Assembly: GCF_002246015.1 (NCBI RefSeq)
Contig: NZ_NOLJ01000007.1
Span: forward strand, 89,495 to 138,177
Length of the DNA: 48,683 nt
From: Nostoc sp. 'Peltigera membranacea cyanobiont' 210A
GTDB taxonomy: Bacteria; Cyanobacteriota; Cyanobacteriia; Cyanobacteriales; Nostocaceae
Direction: 5' to 3'
The position numbers were made by a program, and so were the translations under genes. This document shows, piece by piece, positions 1-9,135 of this stretch. The first letter of the stretch is position 1. Each line of letters begins with the position of its first letter. A model generated the notes under the pieces. It was given only the letters and a program-made list of their open reading frames with translations, was not told the origin of the DNA and made no database searches.

Positions 1-28
1 CCCCAGTCCCCAGTCCCCAGTCCCCAGT
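1..28. repeat. STRR heptamer tandem repeat (CCCCAGT)x4
   Basis: Four exact head-to-tail copies of CCCCAGT open the window, 25 bases before the start of the flavodiiron gene. The heptamer fits the CCCCA(A/G)T short tandemly repeated repetitive family known from heterocystous cyanobacteria. The array may continue to the left of the window. Confidence 0.85.
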
Positions 29-53
29 CTCTGTTCCCCAAATTTAAACAGCT

Positions 54-1766
54 ATGACCAATTCCAAGCCACGCGACGTACAAGTTCTACCAATTGCTAC
101 AAATACTAAAGCGATCAGAGCGCGTAGTTGGTCACGTCTGCGGTTTGAAATTGAATACGCACTTGAAAGAGGTACTACCTCCAATTGCTATTTAATTGAA
201 GCTGATAAAACCGCACTTATCGATCCACCGCCAGAAAGCTTTACCGAAATTTATTTAGAGGCATTGCGGCAGACTTTAGATTTACAAAGTTTGGATTATA
301 TAATCCTGGGTCATTTTAGTCCCAATCGAGTTGCAACCCTGAAAGCAATTTTAGAACTAGCGCCACAGGTAACTTTTGTCTGTTCTCTTCCTGGTGCGAA
401 CAATTTGCGTGCTGCTTTCTTAGAGCAAGATTTAAATGTCTTGGTGATGCGGGGGAAAGAAACTCTGGATTTAGGTAAGGGTCATGTTTTGAAATTCTTG
501 CCCACTCCCAGTCCGCGTTGGCCGGAAGGACTTTGTACCTACGATCAGCAAACCCAAATTCTCTACACAGATAAGTTATTTGCAACTCATCTCTGTGGTG
601 ATGAAGTGTTTGATGATAACTGGGAAGCGCTCAAAGAAGACCAGCGTTACTACTTTAACTGCCTGATGGCTCCCCAAACTCCTCATGTGCAAGCAGCTTT
701 AGAGAAAATCTCAGATTTGCAGGTGAGAATGTATGCTGTGGGACACGGGCCCTTGGTACGCACCAGTTTAATCGAACTTACCAAAGCTTACGGAGAATGG
801 AGCCGTTCTCACAACGATCGCGAAATTTCCGTTGCCCTACTTTATGCTTCAGCTTACGGAAATACAGCGACTTTAGCACAAGCGATCGCTCTGGGATTAA
901 CTAAAGGTGGAGTCGCAGTCAAATCGATTAACTGCGAATTTGCTACCCCTGATGAAATTCGCATCAACCTCGCACAGTCAGAGGGTTTTATCATCGGTTC
1001 TCCTACCATCGGTGGTCATGCGCCAACTCCCATTCATACTGCTTTAGGGATTGTGTTATCGAGTGGTGACAACAGCAAACTCGCTGGGGTATTTGGTTCC
1101 TACGGCTGGAGTGGCGAAGCATTTGACTTAATCGAAGGTAAACTCCGCGATGCTGGATATCGCTTTGGTTTTGACACCCTGAAGGTGAAGTTTAAACCTG
1201 ATGATGTCACTCTCAAATTCTGTGAAGAACTAGGTACAGACTTTGCCCAAGCACTGAAAAAGGCTAAAAAGGTACGCGTACCCCAACAAGCCGCTACCCC
1301 AGTGGAACAGGCTGTTGGCCGGATTGTTGGTTCCGTTTGCGTGGTGACAGCAAAACAAGGAGAAGTGTCTACCGCGATGTTAGGCGCTTGGGTTTCTCAA
1401 GCCACCTTCAACCCACCCGGAATAACAGTGGCGATCGCTAAAGAGCGAGCGATCGAATCTTTGATGTATCCAGGCGGTAAGTTTGCCTTAAATATTCTAC
1501 CTGAAGGCAATCATCAAGACTACATGAAACATTTCCGTAAATCTTTCGCGCCTGGGGAAGATCGATTTGCCAACTTTAGTACAGCAGTTGCAGATAATGG
1601 CTGTACTGTCCTCACCGACGCTTTAGCATATTTGGAATGTTCAGTCAACCAACGTCTGGAATGTGGCGATCATTGGGTTGTGTATGCAACTGTGGACGAA
1701 GGGAAATTACTCAAGCCTGATGCTGTGACTGCCATCAACCATCGGAAAACAGGCACTCATTATTAG
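54..1766 (+). CDS. flavodiiron protein, Flv1/Flv2 type (diflavin flavoprotein)
   Basis: 570 residues with the cyanobacterial three-domain plan: metallo-beta-lactamase-like domain (about 30-245), flavodoxin-like FMN domain (about 258-400) and flavin-reductase domain (about 420-570). Canonical flavodiiron proteins hold two irons with an HxExDH motif and further His/Asp ligands. Here the motif reads H87-F-S-P-N91-R92 and the next His is replaced by R155 (in TPSPRWP); D173 and H231 remain. This ligand loss is characteristic of Flv1 and Flv2, which pair with Flv3 or Flv4 partners that keep the ligands and act in NAD(P)H- or ferredoxin-dependent O2 photoreduction. The partner gene is not in the window and may lie just to the left, since flv genes are often paired. 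I cannot decide between Flv1A, Flv1B and Flv2. ATG start 25 bases after the heptamer repeats. Confidence 0.9.
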   Translation: MTNSKPRDVQVLPIATNTKAIRARSWSRLRFEIEYALERGTTSNCYLIEADKTALIDPPPESFTEIYLEALRQTLDLQSLDYIILGHFSPNRVATLKAILELAPQVTFVCSLPGANNLRAAFLEQDLNVLVMRGKETLDLGKGHVLKFLPTPSPRWPEGLCTYDQQTQILYTDKLFATHLCGDEVFDDNWEALKEDQRYYFNCLMAPQTPHVQAALEKISDLQVRMYAVGHGPLVRTSLIELTKAYGEWSRSHNDREISVALLYASAYGNTATLAQAIALGLTKGGVAVKSINCEFATPDEIRINLAQSEGFIIGSPTIGGHAPTPIHTALGIVLSSGDNSKLAGVFGSYGWSGEAFDLIEGKLRDAGYRFGFDTLKVKFKPDDVTLKFCEELGTDFAQALKKAKKVRVPQQAATPVEQAVGRIVGSVCVVTAKQGEVSTAMLGAWVSQATFNPPGITVAIAKERAIESLMYPGGKFALNILPEGNHQDYMKHFRKSFAPGEDRFANFSTAVADNGCTVLTDALAYLECSVNQRLECGDHWVVYATVDEGKLLKPDAVTAINHRKTGTHY

Positions 1767-1813
1767 ATACTGAGAAATTTGGGACTGACAGATAAAAAAT
1801 ATCCAATTATTTA

Positions 1814-1874
1814 TTGTGGGGTGGGCGACACGAGCGCCCAGTAACCAAAGCCGCTCATGTTGCCCACCCCACAA
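1814..1874. repeat. inverted repeat with 13-bp arms
   Basis: A perfect 13-bp inverted repeat (arms 1814-1826 and 1862-1874, core GTGGGGTGGGC/GCCCACCCCAC) follows the flavodiiron gene. G/C-rich arms of this type recur in Nostoc intergenic DNA; a similar GTGGGGTGGGC motif is seen near 25543. Confidence 0.7.
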
Positions 1875-1967
1875 GATTGGATAATTTATTTCTTGGAAAT
1901 CCCTTTAACCGAACCAAACCGCTTTAGCTCAAATATAGCCGAGGCGTTTTATGAGAAAATTTTTATT

Positions 1968-2001
1968 CTGGGATGGGCAAGATGCCCATCTCAGTTTTTT
2001 T
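1968..2001 (+). terminator. intrinsic terminator downstream of flavodiiron gene
   Basis: A 12-bp stem (1968-1979 with 1983-1994, one G-T wobble) closes a 3-nt AGA loop and is followed at once by seven T (1995-2001). It sits about 200 bases after the flv stop codon, with no convincing gene between, so it most likely ends the flv transcript. The rest of the 1767-2152 spacer holds only the inverted repeat at 1814-1874 and AT-rich sequence leading to the kinase gene. Confidence 0.75.
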
Positions 2002-2152
2002 GTCAATACCTAAATCTTGATTTTCTGGGCGGATTATTGTAATCTACCCAAAACCACAACCCTCTCAACGTTTAATAATTTTGCGGTTTAAGCAATTTGT
2101 GTATTGCTCACGGGAACAATACAGAATAAATGCTTTATTAAATTAATCATTA

Positions 2153-5100
2153 ATGTTTAACCGCGCAACGGCTCTCACCTTATCAGAACTAAAGTTTGCG
2201 ATCGCCCGCGATCCCCTGATAGTTAAACCGGATACGACGGTGATGGACGCGATCGCCCAAATGATTGGCGTGCAGACTAAACATAATACCACTAAAACTG
2301 CGGATGGGCAACTGGATCAACTCTATCTAGAGGCACAATCAAACTGCGTGTTGGTAGTGGAAGACGGGCTGTTGCTAAGTATTTTCACAGCGTGGGACGT
2401 GGTGCGCCTGAGTGCCCAGCAGCGTTCTCTGGAGAATCTAGCGATTCGGGGGGTGATGGTACATCCTGTGATCGCGCTGCATGAGTCTGCTTTTAGCGAT
2501 TTATTTTTTGCGATTAATCTGCTCCAGCAGCATCAGATTCGCTATTTACCCATCCTGGATGAGCAAGATCGCCTGGCGGGGCTGGTGACTGATGAAAGTC
2601 TACGGCAAATCTCCCGCCCGATAGATATTTTGCGGTTACGCCTAGTGTCTGAGGTGATGACGAGTCAGGTGATTTGCGCTACGCAGGATAGTTCCATGCT
2701 AGCGATCGCTCAACTGATGGTAAAATACGGGGTTAGTTCGGTGATAATTGTGCAAACTAGCAGCCAAGCTGAACCCCTGCAAATTCCGGTGGGGATTGTT
2801 ACCGAGCGAGATATTGTCCAGTTTCAGGCATTGGGTTTGAACCTAGAAACCTCTCTGGCAACCGCCCAATTGCAGCGTCAAATCGCAAACAATGCACTAC
2901 ATCGCTTGAATCAGGAGTTGGAAGGGAGGGTAAAACAACGGACTCAAGAACTCCAAGCGCGAGAGGCTCAACTGCGCGATCTCTTCGACAACGCCACCGA
3001 TTTGATCCAAAGCGTTTCGCCCGACGGTCGGATTTTATTTGTGAATCGGGCATGGAAAGAAACCTTGGGATACAACGATGCCGACCTAGAGCAGTTGTCC
3101 ATTTTCCAGGTTATCCATCCCGATGACCTTGAGTATTGCCAGACAGCGATCCAAAGCCTATTTACTGGCGCACTCAGTTTAGATATCGAAACCAGATTCC
3201 TGACCAAAGATGGCAGAGAAATCATCGTCGAGGGGAATATCAATTGTCAGTTTCAAGATGAACAACCGATCGCCACGCGGGGCATCTTTCGAGACATTAC
3301 CCAGCGCAAACAAGCTGAAGCAGAACTCCATAAACTATCGGAACGCCTCGCCTTGTCCCTCAAATCTGGGGCGATCGGCTGTTGGGAGTGGGACATTTTA
3401 CAAAATACCATCCTTTGGGATGAGCGGATGTACGAACTGTATGGGATCACCAAACAATCTGATTCCCCTGTGTTTTACGACATTTGGGCAAACAGGCTAC
3501 ATCCCGATGACCGCACCTCAGCCGAAGCATTGATCCAGCAAGCCGTTTTAGGACAGGCAGAATACGATACCGAGTTTCAGGTCGTGCATCCCGATGGAAG
3601 TATTCACTTTATTAAAGCCTATGGGGTGGTGGTGCGAGATGCTCTGGGCAATCCCCAGAGCATGATTGGGGTCAACTTTAATATTAGCGATGTCTACGAC
3701 GAGCTTCTCTACGAGACGCTGCGCGAACGCTTACGCAAACAAGCCGAGAAAACCATTGGCCAACAGGTCGAACGAGAACAACTGCTGCGAGAAATCACCC
3801 AGAGGATTCGTCAATCTCTAGACCTCCAGACTATTTTCGACATCACTTGCCAGGAAATCCGCTCAGTGATTCAGGCCGATCGGGTGTGCATTTTCAAATT
3901 TTATCCCGAATCCAACTTTGATGATGGCGAATTTGTGGCTGAATCAGCTATAGAAGGGTTTTCCTCAGTGCTGGCGATTCGGGTACACGACCACTGCTTT
4001 GGCGAAAACTATTCATCCCTCTATGCCTTGGGTAGGTCTTATGTTGTCGATGATATTTATAACGGTGGGATGACAACCTGCCACAGTGACATCCTCTCTC
4101 AGTTTCAGGTGCGTGCCAATCTGATTATGCCATTCCTCTGCGGTAATAAGTTATGGGGCTTGCTGTGCATCCATCAATGTGCGACAGCCCGCCACTGGCA
4201 GCAGTCTGAAATTGACTTTACCCAACAACTTGCCAACCAGTTAGCGATCGCCATTCAACAAGCAAATCTCTACGAGCAAATTCAGTCGGAACTGTTGGTG
4301 CGGCAGCAAGCCGAAGCGAGGATTGCCCTCGAACTGCGACGACAACACGCCTTGGGCGCGATTATCCAAAAAATTCGCCAGTCGCTAGATATCAACGAGA
4401 TCCTGACAACGGTGACTCAGCAGGTCAAAGACGTGATGCACAGCGATCGCGTCATCGTCTTCCGCCTCTTTGCTGACGGCAGAAGTCAAATTGTCGAAGA
4501 AGCCTTATCTGGTGAGTTCCCCAGCCTCAAAGACCGCCACTGGGATAACGAAATGTGGTCTCCAGAAATCCTCGATTGCTACTGGCAGGGCAAGCCGCGC
4601 ATTGTCCCCGATGTGATGAACGATATTTGGACAGATTGCCTGGTGGAATACGCAATTGAAGGTCAAATCCAGTCGAAAATTATCGCACCGATTTTACAAG
4701 AGGTGCGAGGCAGCGAAACCCATCGCTGGGTTGCCCCTTGGGAAAATAACAAGCTCTGGGGGGTTTTGGTTGTCCATGCCTGCAAAGAAAAACGAGTGTG
4801 GAAAGACTCGGAAGCGCAACTTCTGCAACAAATTGCCAACCAGTTAGCGATCGCCATTCAGCAAGCGAGTCTTTTTGAGCAATTACAGCAAGAACTCGCA
4901 AAAGGACAGCAAGCAGAGGCAAAACTAACCGAGAGCAATCAACAACTGGCAATTTCTAACCAAGAACTCGCTCGCGCCACCCGCCTCAAAGACGAATTCT
5001 TGGCGAACATGAGCCACGAACTTCGCACCCCCCTGAACGCCATTTTGGGCATGACCGAAGGGCTAGAAGAGGAAGTCTTTGGCATCGTCAACGAGCAACA

Positions 5101-6163
5101 ACTCAAAGCCTTGCAAACCATTGAGGGCAGCGGCTCTCATTTGCTGGAGTTGATCAACGACATCCTGGATGTGGCAACCATTGAAGCCGGACAGATTAAA
5201 CTGGAATTCACCTCAACTTCAGTGGCTGATCTGTGTCAATCCAGTCTGGCGTTTATCAAACAGCAGGCATTCCAAAAAGGGATTAAGGTTGAAATCAAAC
5301 TTCAGCTGAATCTACCTGACCTGCTCGTGGATGAACGCCGCATTCGGCAAGTGTTAATTAACCTGCTTAACAATGCGGTCAAATTCACCTCAGAGGGGGG
5401 ACGCATTATCCTAGAAGTTGCTGAACTTTCCCCCGACACTAACGATTCCTCCCCCCAACACTTCCTGCGAATTGCCGTGAACGATACAGGCATCGGCATC
5501 TCGCCAGAGAATATCAAACAACTATTTCAGCCCTTCGTCCAAATCGATAGCGCCCTGAACCGTCAATATACAGGTACAGGCTTGGGACTGGCATTGGTGA
5601 AGCGGATTGTCGAACTCCACGGCGGTAGGGTGGGGCTAACCAGTGAACTGGATGTGGGCAGTTGCTTCACGATTGAGTTACCCTGTACTCCCGGTTCTCC
5701 CTTCTCGCCGGAATTGACGGCAGGTAATCAACCCCCTGCTATTCTCAAACTGGATTCCCCTCCTGCCAACGATTCGCACCCTGCCCCCCTGATCTTGCTA
5801 GCAGAAGATAACCAAGCCAATATCAGTACAGTTTCTAGCTACCTCCGTGCCAAGGGCTATCAGATTCTGTTAGCAACAAATGGTCAAGAAGCAATCGACC
5901 TGGCCACAACTCACCAGCCTGACTTGATTTTGATGGATATCCAAATGTCAGGAATGGACGGTTTAGAGGCAATGAGACAGATTCGCCTCGATTCTAACTT
6001 GATTGATATTCCCATCGTTGCCTTGACAGCGTTAGCCATGACCGGCGATCGCGATCGCTGTTTAGAAGCAGGAGCCAACGAGTACCTAACTAAACCCGTG
6101 AAACTCAAGCAACTGACTACCACTATTCAACAGCTTTTAGTTGCAACAAAGGCTAACAAATGA
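2153..6163 (+). CDS. hybrid sensor histidine kinase: CBS-PAS-PAS-GAF(cyanobacteriochrome-like)-GAF-HisKA-HATPase-REC
   Basis: 1336 residues, soluble, no membrane segment seen. Order: CBS repeats (about 1-230, closing with GIVTERDIVQ), short coiled coil, PAS (about 268-385), PAS/PAC (about 390-515), GAF1 (about 540-700), GAF2 (about 730-905), HisKA with H955 in MSHELRTPLN, HATPase with N, G1 (NDTGIGIS) and G2 (GTGLGLALV) boxes, and a receiver with phospho-acceptor D1262. GAF1 has both signatures of DXCF cyanobacteriochromes: D613-H-C615-F and C643-H644, 28 residues apart as in TePixJ, plus the FQVRANL and LWGLLCIHQC blocks, so bilin binding is likely. GAF2 has C829 followed by Leu and lacks the DXCF motif. 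A 50-bp dispersed repeat lies in frame at residues 512-528. The stop overlaps the next start (ATGA), so the two are probably translated together. Input may combine light and nucleotide sensing; the output target is unknown. Confidence 0.9.
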   Translation: MFNRATALTLSELKFAIARDPLIVKPDTTVMDAIAQMIGVQTKHNTTKTADGQLDQLYLEAQSNCVLVVEDGLLLSIFTAWDVVRLSAQQRSLENLAIRGVMVHPVIALHESAFSDLFFAINLLQQHQIRYLPILDEQDRLAGLVTDESLRQISRPIDILRLRLVSEVMTSQVICATQDSSMLAIAQLMVKYGVSSVIIVQTSSQAEPLQIPVGIVTERDIVQFQALGLNLETSLATAQLQRQIANNALHRLNQELEGRVKQRTQELQAREAQLRDLFDNATDLIQSVSPDGRILFVNRAWKETLGYNDADLEQLSIFQVIHPDDLEYCQTAIQSLFTGALSLDIETRFLTKDGREIIVEGNINCQFQDEQPIATRGIFRDITQRKQAEAELHKLSERLALSLKSGAIGCWEWDILQNTILWDERMYELYGITKQSDSPVFYDIWANRLHPDDRTSAEALIQQAVLGQAEYDTEFQVVHPDGSIHFIKAYGVVVRDALGNPQSMIGVNFNISDVYDELLYETLRERLRKQAEKTIGQQVEREQLLREITQRIRQSLDLQTIFDITCQEIRSVIQADRVCIFKFYPESNFDDGEFVAESAIEGFSSVLAIRVHDHCFGENYSSLYALGRSYVVDDIYNGGMTTCHSDILSQFQVRANLIMPFLCGNKLWGLLCIHQCATARHWQQSEIDFTQQLANQLAIAIQQANLYEQIQSELLVRQQAEARIALELRRQHALGAIIQKIRQSLDINEILTTVTQQVKDVMHSDRVIVFRLFADGRSQIVEEALSGEFPSLKDRHWDNEMWSPEILDCYWQGKPRIVPDVMNDIWTDCLVEYAIEGQIQSKIIAPILQEVRGSETHRWVAPWENNKLWGVLVVHACKEKRVWKDSEAQLLQQIANQLAIAIQQASLFEQLQQELAKGQQAEAKLTESNQQLAISNQELARATRLKDEFLANMSHELRTPLNAILGMTEGLEEEVFGIVNEQQLKALQTIEGSGSHLLELINDILDVATIEAGQIKLEFTSTSVADLCQSSLAFIKQQAFQKGIKVEIKLQLNLPDLLVDERRIRQVLINLLNNAVKFTSEGGRIILEVAELSPDTNDSSPQHFLRIAVNDTGIGISPENIKQLFQPFVQIDSALNRQYTGTGLGLALVKRIVELHGGRVGLTSELDVGSCFTIELPCTPGSPFSPELTAGNQPPAILKLDSPPANDSHPAPLILLAEDNQANISTVSSYLRAKGYQILLATNGQEAIDLATTHQPDLILMDIQMSGMDGLEAMRQIRLDSNLIDIPIVALTALAMTGDRDRCLEAGANEYLTKPVKLKQLTTTIQQLLVATKANK
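3687..3736 (+). repeat. dispersed repeat embedded in frame in the kinase gene
   Basis: This 50-bp piece joins two short repeat units that also occur outside genes near 20174-20270: GATGTCTACGACG and GAGCTTCTCTACGAGACGCT. In the kinase it encodes a short charged helix (SDVYDELLYETLRERLRK) between PAS2 and GAF1 without breaking the frame. Confidence 0.75.
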
Positions 6164-7332
6164 ATATGCCCTCTATTTTAGTAGTTGACGATCAACCCGA
6201 TAACTTTGATGTGATTGAAACACTCTTAAGTAAGCAAAATTATCTGCTGCACTATGCTGCGAGTGGTCAAGAGGCGATCGCATCCCTCAACTTATTTCAG
6301 CCAGATGTGATTTTGCTAGACCTAATGATGCCGGCAATGGATGGCATAGAAGTCTGCCAGCGAATTAAAGCTATGCCGCAATGGCAGCCAGTTCCGATCA
6401 TCATGGTGACGGCTCTCACCGCCAAAGAAGACCTCGCTCGCTGCCTAAAATCAGGTGCAGACGACTTCATTAGTAAACCCGTGAATGCTGTCGAATTGCG
6501 GGCACGCATTCATTCAATGCTGAGGATTAAGCAACAGTACGACAACATCCAAACTTTATCGAATATCCAAACAAGTACGATCAAAGTCTTGGAAAGCACA
6601 CTCAATGAACTGCGCGGCAACTTGGTTTCTAGTTTACCACATGAACTCAATACACCACTAAATGGCATTGTCGGAACCATCAGTTTACTGATCGAAGATA
6701 TTGACAACATGGATTCTGCCGAAATCTGTGAACTTTTAGGCCTGGCAGATCAATCCGTCCGTCGCCTAGAAAAATTAACCAAACAATTCTTGATCTATTT
6801 AGAACTAGAGTTATCAACACACCAGCAGCAAGATATCAAACCTCAGTCAACTCACTTTTCAATGGTAGCGATTGAAGCGGCTTTGCAATCTCATGCTCAA
6901 AGTGTTGATCGCAGCAACGATTTCATCTTTGCAATTGAAGAGGCTGATGTGTCAATATCGGATCGATATCTAACGATTATCCTCCATGAATTAGTTAGTA
7001 ATGCGCTCAAATTCTCCCAGAGTGGGACAACTATTAAGATCAGTAGTCAGGTGGTAGCAGGAATGCTAAATGTCTCCGTCCATGATTTCGGACGGGGCAT
7101 GACAGAAGAACAGATATCTAAAATCGGTGCTTTCATGCAGTTTGAACGCAAAACCTACGAACAGCAGGGCACAGGCATAGGCTTAAAGCTTGTCCAAAAA
7201 ATCGTCGAACGTTGTGGTGGGCAGTTCTCAATTTCAAGTGTCTATCAGCAGGAAACAACGGTACATATTAGAATGCCATGCTTAAAAAGCCGAAACACTT
7301 GTGATTTAAGCAGTTTGCAATTGCTAACATAA
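6160..7332 (+). CDS. hybrid response regulator/histidine kinase (REC-HisKA-HATPase)
   Basis: 390 residues: an N-terminal receiver (about 5-122) with acidic pocket D10-D11, phospho-acceptor D54 in LLDLMMP and K106, then a dimerisation helix with H161 in SLPHELNTPLNG, and a HATPase domain with an N-box (ELVSNALKFS), G1 (DFGRGM) and G2 (GTGIGL). The His box is slightly unusual (PHELNTPL rather than SHELRTPL) but keeps the His and Glu. The start ATG overlaps the stop of the upstream kinase by 4 bases, indicating translational coupling. The likely scheme is phosphotransfer between the upstream kinase's D1262 or H955 and this protein. Neither gene encodes a DNA-binding output. The C-terminal tail after MPCLKS looks non-conserved. 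Confidence 0.9.
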   Translation: MNMPSILVVDDQPDNFDVIETLLSKQNYLLHYAASGQEAIASLNLFQPDVILLDLMMPAMDGIEVCQRIKAMPQWQPVPIIMVTALTAKEDLARCLKSGADDFISKPVNAVELRARIHSMLRIKQQYDNIQTLSNIQTSTIKVLESTLNELRGNLVSSLPHELNTPLNGIVGTISLLIEDIDNMDSAEICELLGLADQSVRRLEKLTKQFLIYLELELSTHQQQDIKPQSTHFSMVAIEAALQSHAQSVDRSNDFIFAIEEADVSISDRYLTIILHELVSNALKFSQSGTTIKISSQVVAGMLNVSVHDFGRGMTEEQISKIGAFMQFERKTYEQQGTGIGLKLVQKIVERCGGQFSISSVYQQETTVHIRMPCLKSRNTCDLSSLQLLT

Positions 7333-7499
7333 TTCATGCCGGGGTTTATTTCAGTATTAAAGCGGAAACAACATAAATTCACTTGCTAAAATTCCGCAAT
7401 TGCCACCAGGACAATCGCAAAAACGCAGAGTAGCCTTTAACTAGAAAAACAGTATCAGGCAATTGCTAGACAAAACTTTTATATTATTTTGTTGTTCTT

Positions 7500-7679
7500 A
7501 TGACTCCAAAACACACCAAAATTAAATTTCCTATTTGGCAGTATCTGAACCAGCCCTTATTTAGTCAGGATACTAAATTAGTATTGAATCCCCAACGCTT
7601 TGTATTGATCTGGCGTCTGCAACTTTTAGAACGTTGCTGGACTAAAGAATGTGACGCCAAAGGGCCTCAACAGCATTAG
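7500..7679 (+). CDS. small hypothetical protein (59 aa)
   Basis: ATG at 7500, TAG at 7677-7679. The product is basic and aromatic-rich (tryptophans in PIWQYLNQPL, IWRLQLLERCW), with no signal peptide or membrane segment. It lies in the 367-bp gap between the response regulator and the convergent symporter gene. No clear Shine-Dalgarno is seen. The amino-acid composition looks like real protein rather than a repeat-derived frame, but I do not recognise a family. Confidence 0.45.
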   Translation: MTPKHTKIKFPIWQYLNQPLFSQDTKLVLNPQRFVLIWRLQLLERCWTKECDAKGPQQH

Positions 7680-7699
7680 ATATCTGAAAAGCTGGCAAA

Positions 7700-8992
7700 C
7701 TAAGCCTCGTCCACAGAACGAGGCTTTTTGCCGTCAAGTAAAGCACTGACAGTCATATCTCCCATAACATTAATCGCGGTGCGGCAGCGATCCAAAAACC
7801 AGTCTACAGTAACTAGCAAAGCGATGTACTGGGTAGGTAAGCCGACAGAAGTGAACACCAGTGTCATCGTTACCAGTCCCGCATTAGGAATATTTGCCGC
7901 ACCCACAGATGCAAAAATCGAGGTAAGGATGACAATTAACTGCTGTGTCAGACTTAGATGTTGTCCAATTAGTTGGGAAATATACAACGCAGACATTGCT
8001 TCATAGAGGGCAGTGCCATCATTATTGAAATTTGCCCCGACTAATGCCCCCAAGGCAGCAGAAGATTCCCTTAAACCGACTTTTGTTTGCAAAACCTCAA
8101 AGGTTACGGGCATTGTCGCCGCAGAGGAAGAAGTTGAGAAAGCTGTCAAAAAGGCATCAGAACCGCCAGCTAGAAATTTTAACGGGTGTACCCAAGAACC
8201 AAATTTTACTCTGGTGAGGTAGTAGCACGCTTGCAATCCCAGCGCTAACAGCACCGCCAGTATAAAGGCACCCAAAGATTTAAATGGTGCAAAGCCTTGC
8301 ATCGCAATAGTTTTAGCTACAATCCCAAAGACTGCCAACGGCACTAAGGCAATTACCCAGTTGAGGATACGGACTACCGCTTCAAATAAAATCCCGATGA
8401 CATCCTCTATCGGCTGATATCCATTCTTGCCTTGGGCGATTTGTTCAGATTTTAATCCTCGCAGGACGATGCCAAAACTTAAAGCAATCACAATTAGTTG
8501 GATGACATTATTATCAACTAATGGCTTGAGGACAGCTTCCGGTACAGCATCTTTGAGTATTCCCCAAGGGTCAATACTCTGGGGAGTTACTTCTGTACTT
8601 ATTGAGGTGGTTACATTGCCCCAAGTCCCTGGACGCAACACATTCGCTACGAGAAGTCCCACTAAAATAGCTACGGTAGTGTTGGTTAAAAGTAACACTG
8701 CCAACCGCCGTCCAGCGGTACCAGGGATGTTAGTCGTCATCAAAGTATGTAGCACTGCTGCCAGAATCAGGGGTGTAGCCAAAGCACGGAGAGCCTTTAG
8801 TACCAATTCAGCTGGAATTGCTAAATTGTTGATTAAGGTGGCATTACTGGGATTGGGATTCCCTGCACCAAGGGCAATTCCGACGCTGACTGCCGCTACT
8901 AAGGCGATGAGAATTTGCAACGTGAGAGGGATACGCTGCCACCAAGGGCTAGCTTTGGTTTCAGGCGAAGTAGTTCTCTCTGTTTCACTCAT
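7700..8992 (-). CDS. dicarboxylate/amino acid:cation symporter (DAACS family)
   Basis: 430 residues with many hydrophobic helices. The family signatures are clear: the serine-rich hairpin AFSTSSSAATMPVT, a variant of the NMDGT unwound helix (GANFNNDGTALYEA), and the substrate-binding helix DWFLDRCRTAINVMGD, where the D-x3-R-T-x2-N-V pattern coordinates dicarboxylate or acidic amino acid. Relatives couple Na+ or H+ influx to uptake of glutamate, aspartate or C4-dicarboxylates at the plasma membrane. Length is typical. Substrate cannot be fixed from sequence; N-N-D-G-T in place of N-M-D-G-T may change cation binding. The start given (MSETERTT) leaves a hydrophilic 20-residue N-terminus before the first helix. 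Confidence 0.88.
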   Translation of the reverse strand: MSETERTTSPETKASPWWQRIPLTLQILIALVAAVSVGIALGAGNPNPSNATLINNLAIPAELVLKALRALATPLILAAVLHTLMTTNIPGTAGRRLAVLLLTNTTVAILVGLLVANVLRPGTWGNVTTSISTEVTPQSIDPWGILKDAVPEAVLKPLVDNNVIQLIVIALSFGIVLRGLKSEQIAQGKNGYQPIEDVIGILFEAVVRILNWVIALVPLAVFGIVAKTIAMQGFAPFKSLGAFILAVLLALGLQACYYLTRVKFGSWVHPLKFLAGGSDAFLTAFSTSSSAATMPVTFEVLQTKVGLRESSAALGALVGANFNNDGTALYEAMSALYISQLIGQHLSLTQQLIVILTSIFASVGAANIPNAGLVTMTLVFTSVGLPTQYIALLVTVDWFLDRCRTAINVMGDMTVSALLDGKKPRSVDEA

Positions 8993-9135
8993 TGGCTAGA
9001 TACTGTTTAACTGCTGTAACTATTAAAACAACATTAATGATAGTGATAATTCCCGAAAAAGAACAGCTTTAATTTTGGTTAAAAACTGTTAATCTAAGAT
9101 TCCGTTGCTTTGCAAAATCTAGCTCGAAAGGGTAT

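Noticed and set aside
1857..2042. Short open frame after the flavodiiron gene (61 aa)
   Set aside because: It overlaps one arm of an inverted repeat and the intrinsic terminator and has no ribosome-binding site.
8427..8999. 190-codon frame antisense to the symporter gene
   Set aside because: The opposite strand encodes a clear, full-length symporter; the antisense translation has no protein-like features.
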